NCBI GenBank assembly: GCA_013054445.1
Contig: JAAMPI010000145.1
Location: forward strand, 1 to 59,820
Direction of reading: 5' to 3'
DNA: 59,820 bases
Source of the DNA: Cudoniella acicularis
Taxonomy: Eukaryota; Ascomycota; Leotiomycetes; Helotiales; Helotiaceae
The notes beneath the pieces are model-generated. The model saw nothing but the letters and a program-made list of their open reading frames with translations, was not told the origin of the DNA and did not search any database. Within the stretch, counting starts at the first letter, position 1. Each line of letters begins with the position of its first letter. A program made the position numbers and the translations under genes. Shown here one piece after another: positions 44,736 through 56,953 of the stretch.

Positions 44736-47681
44736 ATGGCAGGATCCGAGGTATCCGCAGCCAAAGCCATACTTTTGGCAGTCCAGCTGGCCAGTAAATC
44801 GGATATACCAGCTCTCGAAACCCTCGTTTCCCGGCACCGAAAGACCCTCCACCTCGAAATTGTCTTGCGCATACTTCTAAGTCATTTACCAGAAAGTCTC
44901 GATTCTTCAGATTATGTCCCTTTCTTGAGCAGGCTTTTTAGTGGGACGCTGGTAGAAGACCCGAATTTCTCTCCTACCAGCGAGGTGCTGGACGATTTGG
45001 ACGAGTCTGAGGCGAAGAAGAAGGCGCGGAAGCTTCACTTGTTACCGTTGACATGGCCGTATGACACTGATAAATCTCCGGACTGCCTTGTTTGTTTTCT
45101 TGTCCTTAGATCATTGCGAATCGACGAAAACACTGGCTTGATCGCCCAGTTACCAGGGCTACTACGGCCTTTCCTACATCAGTCTACATTCCTTCGAACC
45201 TGGATGATATCTACGGTCCTTCCACTCCTACGTTTCAACTACGAGTACCACCCAGAAATTGCTGTTTTTCTCACAATTCCTAACTTTGAAAAGTTAGACG
45301 ATCAGGCGGGTGTGAAGCTTCTACTTTCGCAAACGGGTAAAGACACAAAAAACAATGAGGCAACTGTTGGGCGAGATTTACGCGGCTTAGTGGGAGCCTG
45401 GATGTATGGCGACACAAGATGGAAAAGGCGAAAGTCTCGAATCGATTCCCAAGCAGCCTTACAGACGATTACACCACTAGATGAAGCCCACGCTGTGAAT
45501 GAGAAGTGCGTTGGTTGGGAGGAGGTGTTCAAATGGATTGTTGAGCAAGCAGGGACCTCTTGGAAAACAGCGGTGGAGGCAGTTGAACAATGGGACGGTC
45601 CAGGAGATGTAGACCTTGGAGAGTATGGAAATGGAACTGTTTGGTTGGATGAAGGCGAGCAACAACATCTTGAAAGGCGATATGCTCGAGCTGCAATTGC
45701 GTCAGCATACATTATTTATGAGGATTCCGAGGATGCCCTGAATGGTATCTACAGGATTTTGTCCCGGATCGTCACTCTCTTCGATCATGACAGGATCCCA
45801 ACGTTACAGTCTTCTGCCCAATTACTAGCCCCTGTTTTAGGCCTCGATGAAAGTCTCTTGTCTAAAAAGACTACTTTTCATATGCGCAACGGCCTTCTAG
45901 ACGAACAAAACCCCTTAACAAGCGCTAAAGCAGGGTCTGTCAGATTTCTGCAAGCACTTCTCATTTCTGCGTTCTTATGTACGAAATTTGGTTTCAATTC
46001 CACAGTCAGAAAAATGGGCGAGCTTGCATTGCTACAAGATGAGCGTGAGCAGCAACTCGAATTCACAAAATTAATGCTCCATGTTGGAAATGGACCAAAG
46101 GGCGATGACAAGTACTGGGTCAGAAAGAGGAATGAACTCTTATGGCTGCGAAGTTGGGGTACGGAAGAGTTATCGGAAGGCGCAGATGCCACAACGGGAA
46201 GGGGCATTTTTGGAGCATTGGCGAAAGACTATGTCGAGGCAGAACTTCTCAAAATTCTGCTCACGAATACTCGTGGGTGATATCTATGCTTTTTCCATCT
46301 TTGATATTGACCCTTTTTAGGATATACTCTTGCACGGTCCATATACGAAAGCTCCCCAGATCGTCCTCTCTCGAAGCAACTTTTGGTGGATACTATAATT
46401 TCCGCAGCCATGAATGCTTATGACAATGCGACTAATGCCAATAAAACACGAGGTGGTGTTAAGAGATGTCACGACATGTATGTCATCGTTCATCAGTGAA
46501 AATCTCAGGTGCTTACTTTGTCTAGTCTTCAAGCGTTTCCCAATTCCTTGAGCGACTCTCTTGCCTGCAATCAGCTCGAAAACTTGATCAGTGTTACGCA
46601 TCTATTGGGAGAGTATCGACTGGTCTTCAAGCAAGGCGAACCATTCAAGCCTGTGACTTTGCGCGTACACGGCGATCCAATATCGATAATTGGCAAAGTC
46701 CTTGAGCAGAACCCGAAGACTTATACCAAAATCAACAACTTGCTTGATATAGGAAGATTAATGGTGAAGGCTGGCCTGACTGTCAGGGATATCGGCGGAC
46801 ATACCAAATTCTCCACGCCAGAACACCTTACGGAGCAGATACCGATTGCTGAGAAGCGAATCGTTAGCATGTGCGTCGACGCAGCTCTTGCTGAGGATGA
46901 CTTCGAGACAGCGTATTCTTATGTGATAACTCGGTTGAAGAACATTGCCGGGCCGTCGCATGCACGATCTCCAGATATCGAAAGGACGCAATCCGGGCTT
47001 ATTGCAGAGGTGCCCCCTAAAGTAATTGATGACTGGTCTTGGCGCGCAGCTTTACAGGCTGGAAAGTATCGCCGTACCAAATTTACAGTCAAACCAACAC
47101 ACCTTGGAAATGCAAGCGGAAATCTCGAGATTCGACATTTGGAACAACGTATGGAGTGCCTCTCTCAAGCTCTTCGACTTGCTCCAAAAGCAACACTTCA
47201 GGAAATTCTAAATGTGTATCGCCGCTGCGAAGAGGAATTGGAGACACAAGTTAGGCTGGAAGCTGAGCAAGAAGCTGCTTGGGATGCACAGGGTGATGAC
47301 CAGGCTATGCCTGGAGGATTTGGCGCTGCATCCTCGAAGCAAAATGCTACCGAAAGTTCGACTTCCCGTGCTGCCGAGGAAGCTCCATTATCTCTGTTCG
47401 ATCTCTCTCGGGCCAGTATGGCTCGAGCACAGAGTGGCTTCTCTGCTCTCTCTATGCTGAGAAGTAATACCTCCGACTCGAAGAGGCCTGTTTCGGGGTC
47501 GTCCTTTGGAGGAAGCGATGGATCGAAAGACGGAGCCTCCGAGTCGGGAACACCAAAACCTAGTATGAGGAAGAGAGATCAGCTGAAGAATGCCGCTGTA
47601 GGAGGGTTGGCGTCTGGAATCGGTTGGCTTATCAACGCACCGGCTGTTAATACGAATCAAGAAGAGCACGATGAACGATAG
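44736..47681 (+). CDS. SEC39: Sec39-domain subunit of the Dsl1/NRZ tethering complex
   Basis: Exons 44736-46272, 46321-46477 and 46526-47681 encode 949 residues. I prefer ATG 44736 (MAGSEVSAAKAILLAVQLAS) because its context (AGCATGG) is better than that of the in-frame ATG at 44712 and relatives begin here. The Sec39 domain occupies most of the protein: alpha-helical arrays with LEIVLRILLSHLPESL, FLRTWMISTVLPLLRFNYEY and, after the third exon begins, LQAFPNSLSDSL. The first intron uses donor GTGGGT and restores NTRYTLARSIYE. The C-terminal 130 residues are Ser/Ala-rich and disordered, with SGIGWLINAP at the end. Sec39 with Dsl1 and Tip20 tethers Golgi-derived COPI vesicles at the ER. Two out-of-frame upstream ATGs lie at 44698 and 44704. 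Confidence 0.9.
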
Positions 47682-47936
47682 GATGGCAATTAGAATAGCT
47701 AACGGCTTTGGTGTATTTGAGCGGGAGTTTTGGGAAAGTGATAGGCATACAAGAGACGGCGTTTTGAGCTTGTGTGTGTACAATACCCTTGGTGGCCTGC
47801 AGTGTAGCAATATTGAAAGCACAAGTTTACTTCCAGTCACCAGAATAGTTCATAACGCTATGTATTTTTTAGCTCTCGTTTTTGTAGGTCTGATTTTTGA
47901 AGCTCTGCTAAGCCTTTCATTGTAAACTTCCCCGAC

Positions 47937-49050
47937 TTATTTCTTTGCATCAGCAGCCATTCCTTGCTGAACCCAGGCTTTACTCTTCTCAGCAATCTCC
48001 TTCATCTTTGCTGGATCCTTCTGCAGATCTTTGATAGTGTGGCGTTCAGGAACATGTCTGCCCTTTTCGACGCCTGGTCTGGCTAACATGCGTTCATCCC
48101 ATGCCTTGAGAGCGGGGAACTCATCGATGTCGACGCCGGCCCAGAAGGCAGCAGTAACCCATCCCCACTTTTAGTACGTTAGTATTTTGTGCAACTCTTA
48201 TGAGTGATTTCGGAGTGGAGAATTGGCTAAAGGAAATGAAATGAAATAACGAAGGCCAGAAGGAAAGGAGTCAGGATGAAACACTTACGTGAGCAATGTC
48301 TGCAATTGTGCATTTGTCACCAACGAGGTATCCGGAAGTGGATTTCTCAAGTTGGGTGTTGAGGACTCCGTAGAGCCGGCGGGTTTCGTTGGTGTAACGC
48401 TTTACGCCGTATTCAACTGTGATGATGTCAGCTGATAGCCGTTCTAGATGCGAACCCGAGGAATTTGACGGCATAATATTTACTCAAAATTCCAGTTGTG
48501 AGAACGGGAAAAAGTGGAATAAAACATACTGTGCTCTGGAGCATAACGTGAAAAGTGGTTGGCTTGTCCTTGCATAGGTCCGACACCTGCGTTGAGAAAG
48601 AAAAGCTTTTTGAAATGTCAGTTGCCATCTCCATTATCAAAGTTTCTGATAACATCATTGAAACCATTCACGGGAACCACTCACCCAACTATTCATCTCG
48701 TAATACTCCCTTGTTCCTCTTGGATACGAGATCTTGTGATCCTTGTCATATTGATCGATGAGATATTGCTGGATGCTTCCGGATTCAAAAAGTCTGATAG
48801 TCTTTCCATCCGTAAATGTGTCCGTCAAAGCTGGGATTCGTCCATTGGGGTTGATTTCCAAGAACCATGGTTCCTTCTGGGTGTTCTTAGAAATGTCGAT
48901 TTTGGTTACTTTGTAAGGGAGGCCAAGTTCTTCGAGGGTGATGGAGATCTTGATGCCATTTGGCGTTTGGGTGGTGTAAAGGTGGATATCTGGACGGGTT
49001 GCCATCTTGTTGATTTGTCTGCTGATTTGTACAAGACGGGAGGTGGTCAT
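47937..49050 (-). CDS. Glutathione S-transferase, Ure2/GTT-like
   Basis: Exons 48685-49050, 48530-48605, 48289-48416 and 47937-48167 encode 266 residues. The thioredoxin-like N-domain reads IHLYTTQTPNGIKISITLEE, NPNGRIPALTD and LFESGSIQQYLIDQY (the Pro of the cis-Pro loop and the ESG glutathione-binding residues are present). The C-domain begins LFFLNAGVGPMQGQANHFSR and contains DKCTIADIAHWGWV. The exon-2 acceptor (AAAAAG at 48606) restores the conserved reading. Two starts are possible: ATG 49050 adds 15 basic residues (MTTSRLVQISRQINK), perhaps a mitochondrial presequence, before the usual start MATRPDIHLY at 49005. The enzyme probably conjugates glutathione to electrophiles. Confidence 0.9.
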
Positions 49051-49672
49051 TGAATGTTGAAGCCGAGGACAAGAGCTTTATATACATTCTGCGATTGGAA
49101 GGAGCTAACCCACACTTACTCTATTCGGAAATAAATGGGCGAAACGCCGATGATTGGTAATCTTTTTACAGAGCGCGATGAGGGGAACCAGCATATTTTG
49201 AGTATGTGCATGACAAACAAAGGTGGTGTTCTACATACCCAGGTAGTTTATCCAATGAAACACCTACAGCATTTGTCATATGGGTATTTTGCGTTCCGGC
49301 TTCCCCTCTCTTTTCCATTGTCTTCAAGAGCAGGGCGTGATTGACATATCCGCAAAAGTCAAAAAGTATCAGTATCTTGTGTCTAGGCACACCCAAAACC
49401 AGAAACATTTGTATCACTGCTAACCGTGCTTTAATTGTGATCTTCCACTGTCTTAACATATAGAAAAGATAGTGTAATTGCTTTAAAACTCAAAAAAGCT
49501 GCAACAAAGAAAGGTACTCCGTACCTTGGCTAAGATCACGTGACTGTTGAAATTACAACGGCGCTAGTGAGCAACCTAACCTTCTGAACCCGAACCGTCA
49601 TCTTTTTTGCTTTCCCCTCTCCTTCTCCAACACGCTCCAACACGCCAACAACAAATCTCTCCACATCACAAG
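49051..49672. other. Divergent promoter region (GST / BBP)
   Basis: No gene; contains both promoters. A GATCACGTGACT palindromic E-box-like site (CACGTG) is at about 49533-49544. Confidence 0.45.
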
Positions 49673-51869
49673 ATGGCGTGGCGACAACAAGGAAGCACAG
49701 GATCTAATAACATCCCTCTGGGAAATCGACGTAGATTCGGCGGCGACAGCGCATCACCACCTCGCGACGATGGCGGCTACAACCCATCCCAGCCTGCTGG
49801 AGGTGACAGTGGCTTCAAGCGCGGTCGCAGCCCAACTCGAGGTAATATTTCCCTTTTGCGTCGTTTCACGACGTATGCTGACATCTTGACAGCTGAAGAG
49901 CCTGCCGGCGATGGATCGAGACGTCGCAAGAAGAGAAACAGATGGGGCGATGCTACAGAGAACAAGGCAGCAGGACTGATGGGACTTCCAACAGCTATCA
50001 TGGCGAATATGACAAGCGAACAGCTCGAGGCATATACCCTTCATTTGCGCATTGAGGAAATTAGCCAGAAGCTCCGAATCGATGATGTTGTACCAGCAGA
50101 TGGTGACAGGTATATATTTATGATCCTTTCCTACCTACTACGTACTCGAGGCTTACTTTATGCAGATCCCCATCGCCACCGCCCCAATACGACAACTTTG
50201 GTCGTCGTGTCAATACTCGAGAGTACCGCTATCGCAAGCGTCTTGAAGACGAGCGTCACAAACTAATTGAGAAGGCTATGAAGGTCATTCCTAACTATCA
50301 TCCACCACAGGACTATCGCCGTCCCACTAAGACACAGGAGAAAGTTTATGTGCCTGTCAATGACTACCCAGAAATTAACTTCAGTATGATTGCTAACCCT
50401 CTAACCTTTCTAACCTTTACTCCAAATATCCTTTTCATTTCTGTGTGACGATGCGCCGCATTTGAGAATGCTGCGCAATGTCATCACTAACCTGTCACTC
50501 ACATTATTTGCTATTAGCTTTTGATCATACACTAACACTTAGCTTGCGCTTTACTAAAGTTGGCTTACTTATTGGTCCCCGTGGCAACACTTTGAAGAAG
50601 ATGGAGACAGAGTCCCAGGCCAAAATTGCTATCCGTGGAAAAGGATCCGTCAAGGAAGGAAAAGGCCGTTCTGATGCCGCTCACACCAGTAACCAGGAAG
50701 AGGATCTTCATTGCTTGATCATGGCAGATACCGAAGAGAAGGTCAACAAAGCAAAGAAGCTGATTCACAACATCATTGAGACGGTGAGTACTCTCTAAAT
50801 CCTTTACCGGTGTAATTAAAGCTAACAATTCAGGCTGCATCAATTCCCGAGGGGCAGAATGAACTCAAGCGCAATCAACTCCGTGAGCTCGCTGCTCTCA
50901 ACGGTACCCTCCGTGACGATGAGAACCAAGCTTGCCAAAACTGCGGTCAAATCGGCCACAGAAAGTATGATTGTCCTGAGCAGAGGAACTTTACTGCGAA
51001 CATCATCTGTCGTGTTTGCGGAAATGCAGGACACATGGCCAGAGATTGCCCGGATAGGTACGGAACCGAATATGTGGTCCCCTTTGAACGATGGCTAATT
51101 TATCCTAGACAACGTGGTGCCAACTGGCGTAACGACGGTCCCGGTGGTCCTCCTGGCCCCACTGCTGGTCGCATTGGTGCTGGAGATGCAGTTGACCGAG
51201 AATACGAGGCAAGTTCATTCCACTTATGTTTACTTTGATCAAAATATTAACTTTCAATAGCAACTTATGCAAGAACTTTCTGGCGGTGGCCCACCAAACG
51301 CAGATGCTCCTAGACGTATTGAAGCAGGCCCAGTCGGTGGTTACGATCAAGGTCCTCCAGCAGAAGATGTGAAGCCTTGGCAACGTGGACCTACTGGCGC
51401 AGCTGCTCCTTGGCAGAAGCGTGGTGATGATCGTGCAGGCTTTGATGGACGTGACGCTCCTCCTGCTGGGGGAGCCGCACCGTGGGCTAGAGATCGTGCT
51501 CGACCAGGCGAAGGTCGCGGCGGCGATGCTTGGGGCGGCCAAAACAACTATCCTCCTGCTGTTTCCGGCACCGCTCCTCCTTGGCAACAACAGGTTCCTG
51601 CCTACCCAGCAGCAGGCGCCACGGGCTATACTGGCTACCAGGCTCCTGGTTATGCTGGCGCGTACCCTGCTCAAACTGGCATGGGTGCTCCTCCTGGACT
51701 TGCAGCTCCTCCTCCTGGATTGAGCAGCGCTGGAATCAGTGCTCTATTGCAACAATTTGCTGGTAGCCCACCTCCACCCCCTCCAACCTCGGCTATTCCC
51801 CCACCACCACCTGGAAATGCTCCTCCACCTCCACCAAGCGATGCACCACCACCACCTCCCCCATCGTGA
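49673..51869 (+). CDS. MSL5: Branchpoint-bridging protein BBP/SF1
   Basis: Seven exons fit in phase: 49673-49841, 49893-50109, 50166-50383, 50560-50783, 50834-51057, 51109-51208 and 51261-51869, encoding 586 residues. The N-terminal basic motif [11 protein letters not shown] is the U2AF65-binding region, followed by [11 protein letters not shown]. The KH-QUA2 region contains [13 protein letters not shown] [19 protein letters not shown] and [17 protein letters not shown]. Two zinc knuckles follow: C310-x2-C313-x4-H318-x4-C323 and C335-x2-C338-x4-H343-x4-C348. The C-terminus is a long Pro/Gly-rich tail ([16 protein letters not shown]). It binds the intron branch site in early spliceosome assembly. 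Intron 6 has a GC donor; intron 3 is unusually long (176 bp) with five CTAAC motifs. Confidence 0.94.
50384..50559 (+). promoter_or_regulatory. BBP intron 3 with five branchpoint-like motifs, candidate autoregulatory intron
   Basis: This 176-bp intron contains CTAAC at 50393, 50401, 50410, 50487 and 50532, while other introns here have one. Additional AG acceptors (for example ATTAG and CTTAG at 50511-50542) occur before the used one. If retained, translation meets TGA after about 22 codons, upstream of the KH core. It lies in the gene for the protein that binds such motifs. Confidence 0.6.
51209..51260 (+). other. GC-AG intron in the BBP gene
   Basis: Donor GAG|GCAAGT and acceptor CAATAG join DREYE to QLMQELSGG, the conserved family sequence. 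A GT donor two bases later would shift the frame. Confidence 0.85.
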
Positions 51870-52700
51870 AAGGATTCCTTATTTACTGGATACTTACAGC
51901 CCCGGAAAACAGACTAATCTCAGAAGTTCAGTGTGCTCGATTAGGTATGCTGCTAACTTAGGAGTCCTACTCTGTAGATAGCTCGACTGGATTCGTCGTG
52001 ATGCGACTCACACCTGCTTATTGACTTTGGTTGTTGTTGTTTTAGTACCTCACTTACATGTAGGCATAGAAAATATTAAAAACGGTCGTCCCGTACCTCC
52101 TTTTGTCCCAGTGATTTCTTCAACACCTATAATTATACACCGGGGTCCCACATACTTGCCTTCAATTTCTTTTCGTCTTTCTGTCCTTTCGTGCTGGATG
52201 ATGTGAGGGCTAAAAAGCCTATGCTTCTATTATTCGCAAGCAGAGAATACTTATTTTTCATAGGTTGTTATTCGGTTCCTAGGCGGGCAAGGTCTCAGCA
52301 GAAAGAAAGGGGCGCATATTACGTGATACTGCCTTCTAACGACAGTAACGGTTTGTTTCGGCGTTGAGATCTTGGATTTTAGATGAGCTATAGTTGACAT
52401 TAGGTAATTTGAGCCATCACTTCCATGCAGAGAATAGCTCGAGATCAATATCGAGGCTTTTGGCCAGGTACCTTTGCGCTTTTGCAGATAGAAAGAAATC
52501 AATTTTTATAACAAATGAAGTCATATCGTTAGTTTTCTAGGAATCATATTGTAAATTTTACAAAGAATTTCTGGACAATCGAAAATGAATATCATCTAAG
52601 AAATAAAAATAAAGACGCTATATAACCCCCTCTCTGTATACATTCAAACCATCACATACCTCCCCATTAAAGCCAAAAAGAAAGGCAACCCACCAACCCC
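51870..52700. other. Intergenic region between convergent BBP and coiled-coil genes
   Basis: 3' ends of both genes; no coding signal. Confidence 0.5.
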
Positions 52701-55700
52701 TCACCCCTTCTTCGCCTTCTTATTACCCTTCTCACCCCCCTTGCTCTTCCTCCTCTCCTCCTCCTCCCTCTTCCTCTTCACCGTCGCCGTACTGGCCCTG
52801 GTCCCCGCGCGCTTACTCCTCCTCTCCCCATCCTCCTCCACGTAGCTCGAATCCACACTCCCCTGACTCCCCGTTCCTTTCTTTCCAAAAGCTCCTCTGC
52901 AAACTTAAATCCTGCTTTCTTTGACCATTGCGAGGCTGAGAGTGCGGNCGAGGCGTTGTTGNTGNTGNNTTGCGTGGTTTGCGGGTTGCGGCTTGTTGAT
53001 GCTTTTTGCGGGCTTGCCAGGTTTCTGCTCGGCCTGGTGTGGGGGGTGCTTGTTAGCTTTTTTTCTTGTTGTGCTTGGCTTTGGGGAGTTGGAAGGGGAG
53101 GGGAGAGAATGGAGGAAGAAAGGAAGGCATACAAAGGCGCAGTTCTGCTTGCAAATTGCTAATTTGCCATTCCAGGGAACGGATCAAGTCTCGAAGTTTC
53201 TTATTTTCATCAGAACTTTTACCTTTACCAGAGCTATCACCTATAGCATTCAGCTGCGCCTGCGTGTTGGCGATGGTTTGGTTGAGGGCTTCGATATCGG
53301 CAATTAGGCTGTCGTTTTCGGTTGTGAGTTCTTCGATGCGTTGGTTTGCTTCCTCGAGAGTCTTGGGTTCTTTAGGCGCTGGGCCGACGTCCTCATCCTC
53401 GCTCTCGTTTTCATTTTCATCGTCAACATCAGCCATCGTATCCTCAAGCATCAGGGTTGTATTATCTTCGTTGTCGCCGGTGGCAGCGGGGGTGTAAACG
53501 ACGGGGCTGTTATCTTCGTCGCCGAGACCGCGGATACGGCCATCGCTGAGAAGGGCATTGAAAGCCCTCTGAAGACGCCTTAAATCTTGAATGACATTTC
53601 GAATGCCAATTGAAACAGGAGTTTCAGGGGTCCCACCATGCTCTTCCTCAGAAATTGGCTCCTTGGAGAAGCTGTACTGGTTGTAGAAATCTTCCACGTT
53701 CGCACTTTCGAGATCGGCGAATCTCTCTGCGAGGTTGTCGACTTGTTCTCGGAGGGCTTCGACCTGTCTGTTACGGATATCGTCATTTGATGAAGCATTT
53801 TCTTGAAGCTGTGTCTCGAGTCTCGAAATTTGTGCCTTGAGCGCTGCCTTTTCTTTCTCGCAATTTTTCTTGGCTTCTGTAAATTGCTTAGAGAGCTTTA
53901 GCATTTTCTTGTCAAGGTCTTGCTTTTGCTCATCAAGCCTTTTCTTTTCCTTTTCGAAGTTCTCTTCGGCCTCTTTAAGCTCCCTTTGGAGAGCAGCAAC
54001 TCTGGCATCAGTGTCATTTTCATCGGCCTCTGCGTTGCTATCTTCTAGGGACTCCTCGGTATCTTTTTGTTCCGCATCGTTGGCTTGTTGAATGAAATCG
54101 TGGATGCGAGTACGGTAAGTTTGAATTCTCGCACTGAGCACTTCCTTTTCTTTGTCGCATTTTTCCTTGGCCTCTTTAAGCTGCCTTTGGAGGGCAGCTA
54201 CCATATTGTTGTTGTTATCGGCGTCAGCATCGTCGTGGTCAGCATTATCGTCGTCAAGCCCGACTCTGGTGATAGCTTCTTCCGCGTCCTTAAGCTGGTC
54301 GTCCGCGGCCTGAAGCCGGTTCTCGAGGTCATCAATGATGTCACGGTAGTTCTCAATTTCTGTCTCATCTTTTTCGCGGAGATCCTGTAACCGCTGGAGC
54401 TCCTTGTTATATTTGTCTCTGAGCTCGTTATGGATCTTTCTCTTTTCCCTGTCACAATCATCTTCAGCGCGTTGAAGTTGGCTTTGGAGACTGGCAATTT
54501 GGCGAAGATACGCGTCTACATCCTTCGCCAGTCGTTTTTCGGTCTGCCGCGGGTCAGGTCCCCGAGCTTCTTCAAGCTGTTTCTCGAGCTCGCGGATCCG
54601 GGCTTCAAGAACCGTCGTTTTCTCCTTGCAATTATCTTGAGCATCTTTAAGTCGCTGTTTGAGGTCTGTAGTTGCCTTCACAGGATCGAACGTCGGCTGA
54701 GGCCCCTGGGCTGCGACTACCCCTATGGAATTTGGGTCAGTGGTCAATAAAATCCCGCCTCGCGCATCTTCGCCAGCAGTGATATTCCACCATGAGAGTT
54801 GTTGTAAAAGTTCATCTTCTCTTACTTCCTGCTCTCTGAATAACGTCCTCAGTCGTTCAAGTTCAATCTGAGTGCGTCTCAAAACTCCTTGAAGGTGCGT
54901 CATTTCTTCATCCCGATTTAATTCTCCATTCCATGCCCGCTTGATCATAGTCATGTCATGGTATTGCTTCTTTGCTTCCTCCACAGTTGGATCCCCTCTA
55001 CCCTCAGCATGCCTCAAGGTTAGATCTTCACATTGATCACTTATTTGCTCCAGACGGCCTTCGAAGGAAGTTGCAAAAGCTTCAAACTGATCCCTAAGTT
55101 GTTGATATAGTTGATTGGTTATTGTTTTGGATTTCTCTTTCGCCGGTTTGAGGGACTGGCTGTCTCTAGCTGAGTCCACATCGTCCGAATCGTCCCCAAA
55201 ACGTTTTTCAAAAGCGTCGTCATCTTTCAGTCTATTCGCGTACTGAGATTCTGCAGCCATGTGGGTTGCAAGATCCTGTAATTGACGTCGAAGTTCCAGC
55301 ATATCAACATCTTCGCGTGAGGCAGACGCTACAAGATTTTCGACCAGAAGATGTGCGTCTTGCCAGTCCGCGCAGTAGGCTTGATAATTCTCTACCGACA
55401 TACCGCGAGCAAGGAATTGTAAGGTTACCCCAAAGGCGTTAAGCTTATTATCCACAGTAACTAACATAGCAACTAATTCCCTCGGCGCTCTATCCACGCT
55501 GCTCATTGCTCGTCTTAATTTTTCAAATATCTCCACTATCTCTTTAATGTTTCTCAATGTCGTGTTAAAGTCGTCTGGAACTGGTATGATTTTGACAACC
55601 GCTCGTCGGAGCCTTTCATTATCACTTGCAGCCCTTTGCAATTCCTTGAAATTGTCGTTCGGGATATCATTAAGGCGCTTCAGCACAGCATCAATATCGC

Positions 55701-56953
55701 TCTGTTTCCACCCTTTCACGTTAGACCCCTTTAAGCTGGCGATGAATTCATCGGTGAGTTTTTTTAGTTTCCTTATAACTCTCGCGGTGGCGAGTAATCT
55801 CCGCATCCAAAGCTTTTCGAGACTTGTCCGCGCCATTCAAGTACCCCTTAAGCTTTTCTGCTGTCTGCTGCACTTCCACTTCCAGTTTCTTGATCTGTTC
55901 ATTCAGCTTCTTATTCTCATCGCGGAGTCGATTTTCTTCTCTGAGGTGATTGCCAATCGTCAATCTGAGGTGGGTGTTCGCTTTATCTAACGAGATCTCT
56001 CTGCCAACAAGAGGCGGAGCTGGTTCTCGTGTTTGAGCAAGAGCTTTTAATTCCTTGATTCGTTTATTCAAATCATCGTTCAATTTACGCAGATCCACTA
56101 CTGATTGGAGGTACGAAGCGCTTCTGTTTCTGAGGGTTTCGTTTGTTGCCGTCGCATTCGCCAATTCAAACTCTGCCTTTAGAGCACGCTCTTTTCCTTT
56201 TTGAAACTCGTCTTCGCAACGCTTGAGCTGATCTGGCGATTTGTCTGATGGTTGACTGGATCTTTCTTGGAATTCTAACGCATCTTCGAATCTCTCTCTA
56301 GCTAGATCCAGATTTGCCTCAATCTCCTCAACGGTGCGGCCAGTTCGTGCTTCAAAAGGAGCAATATCTTTATCGATATCTGTTTGGTCACTGTGGTCAT
56401 TTGGATCGATTGGATCCAAGGGGATTCGGATGCGTTGAGTACGATAATCAAGCTTGCGAGTAGTATCAGCAAATTTGGACAAGAGGTGGCCAATAACTTG
56501 TCGAGCTTCATCCAAGGAATACTGGTCTTGATCATGGAGAGCTTGTATGAATTCCTCAGCCTGTGTGATTTCGATGTGAGCATAATCGCGTTCAGCTCGC
56601 AGATTCCGAGCACGGCTTCTATGAAAGACTGTCCGCTCGCGTTCATAGGCAAGGAGTTCCCCGTAAACCTTGTCTAGTGTGTCGCTATTATTGTCGATTG
56701 AGTCTTCTCCGGAGTAACGTTTTAGCATACTTCCGAAGGCGTCAATAGCTTCTCGTCTGTCTTCATCATTACCGCTGGCGATGCGAGTATGAAGAGCTCT
56801 CATGGTGTCGTAGAGAAAGGCACGATGCTTTCGAGCTTTATTCACAGCAGCGAGGAGCGGTTTTGCCTTCGTTTCACCAGGCTTGATTTCTCGTTGCATC
56901 ATTTGGACCATGTCCTCTAGCTCCTTAATCCTCGCGTCCCGTGGGTCCGCCAT
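52701..56953 (-). CDS. Very long coiled-coil protein, frame interrupted at a homopolymer
   Basis: From ATG 56953 (MADPRDARIKELEDMVQMMQ) a minus-strand frame runs to about 55766. At 55759-55765 a run of seven T (A on the coding strand) shifts the frame; with six, ESYKETKK would continue as LTDEFIASLKGS in the frame that stays open to 53053. Heptad-rich coiled coils fill most of the protein (for example ETKLEKQL-like blocks, LQRELKEAEENFEKEKKRLD, KALKAQISRLETQLQE), interrupted by acidic segments (DDNADHDDADAD). A 59-bp intron (53074-53132) leads to a last exon that crosses several N bases (52947-52969); a second frame change there makes the exact C-terminus uncertain. A lysine/arginine-rich end (VKRKREEEERRKSK), reading to a stop at 52701, looks like a nuclear signal. 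Total about 1,390 residues. No enzymatic domain; a structural role is likely but unproven. Confidence 0.75.
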
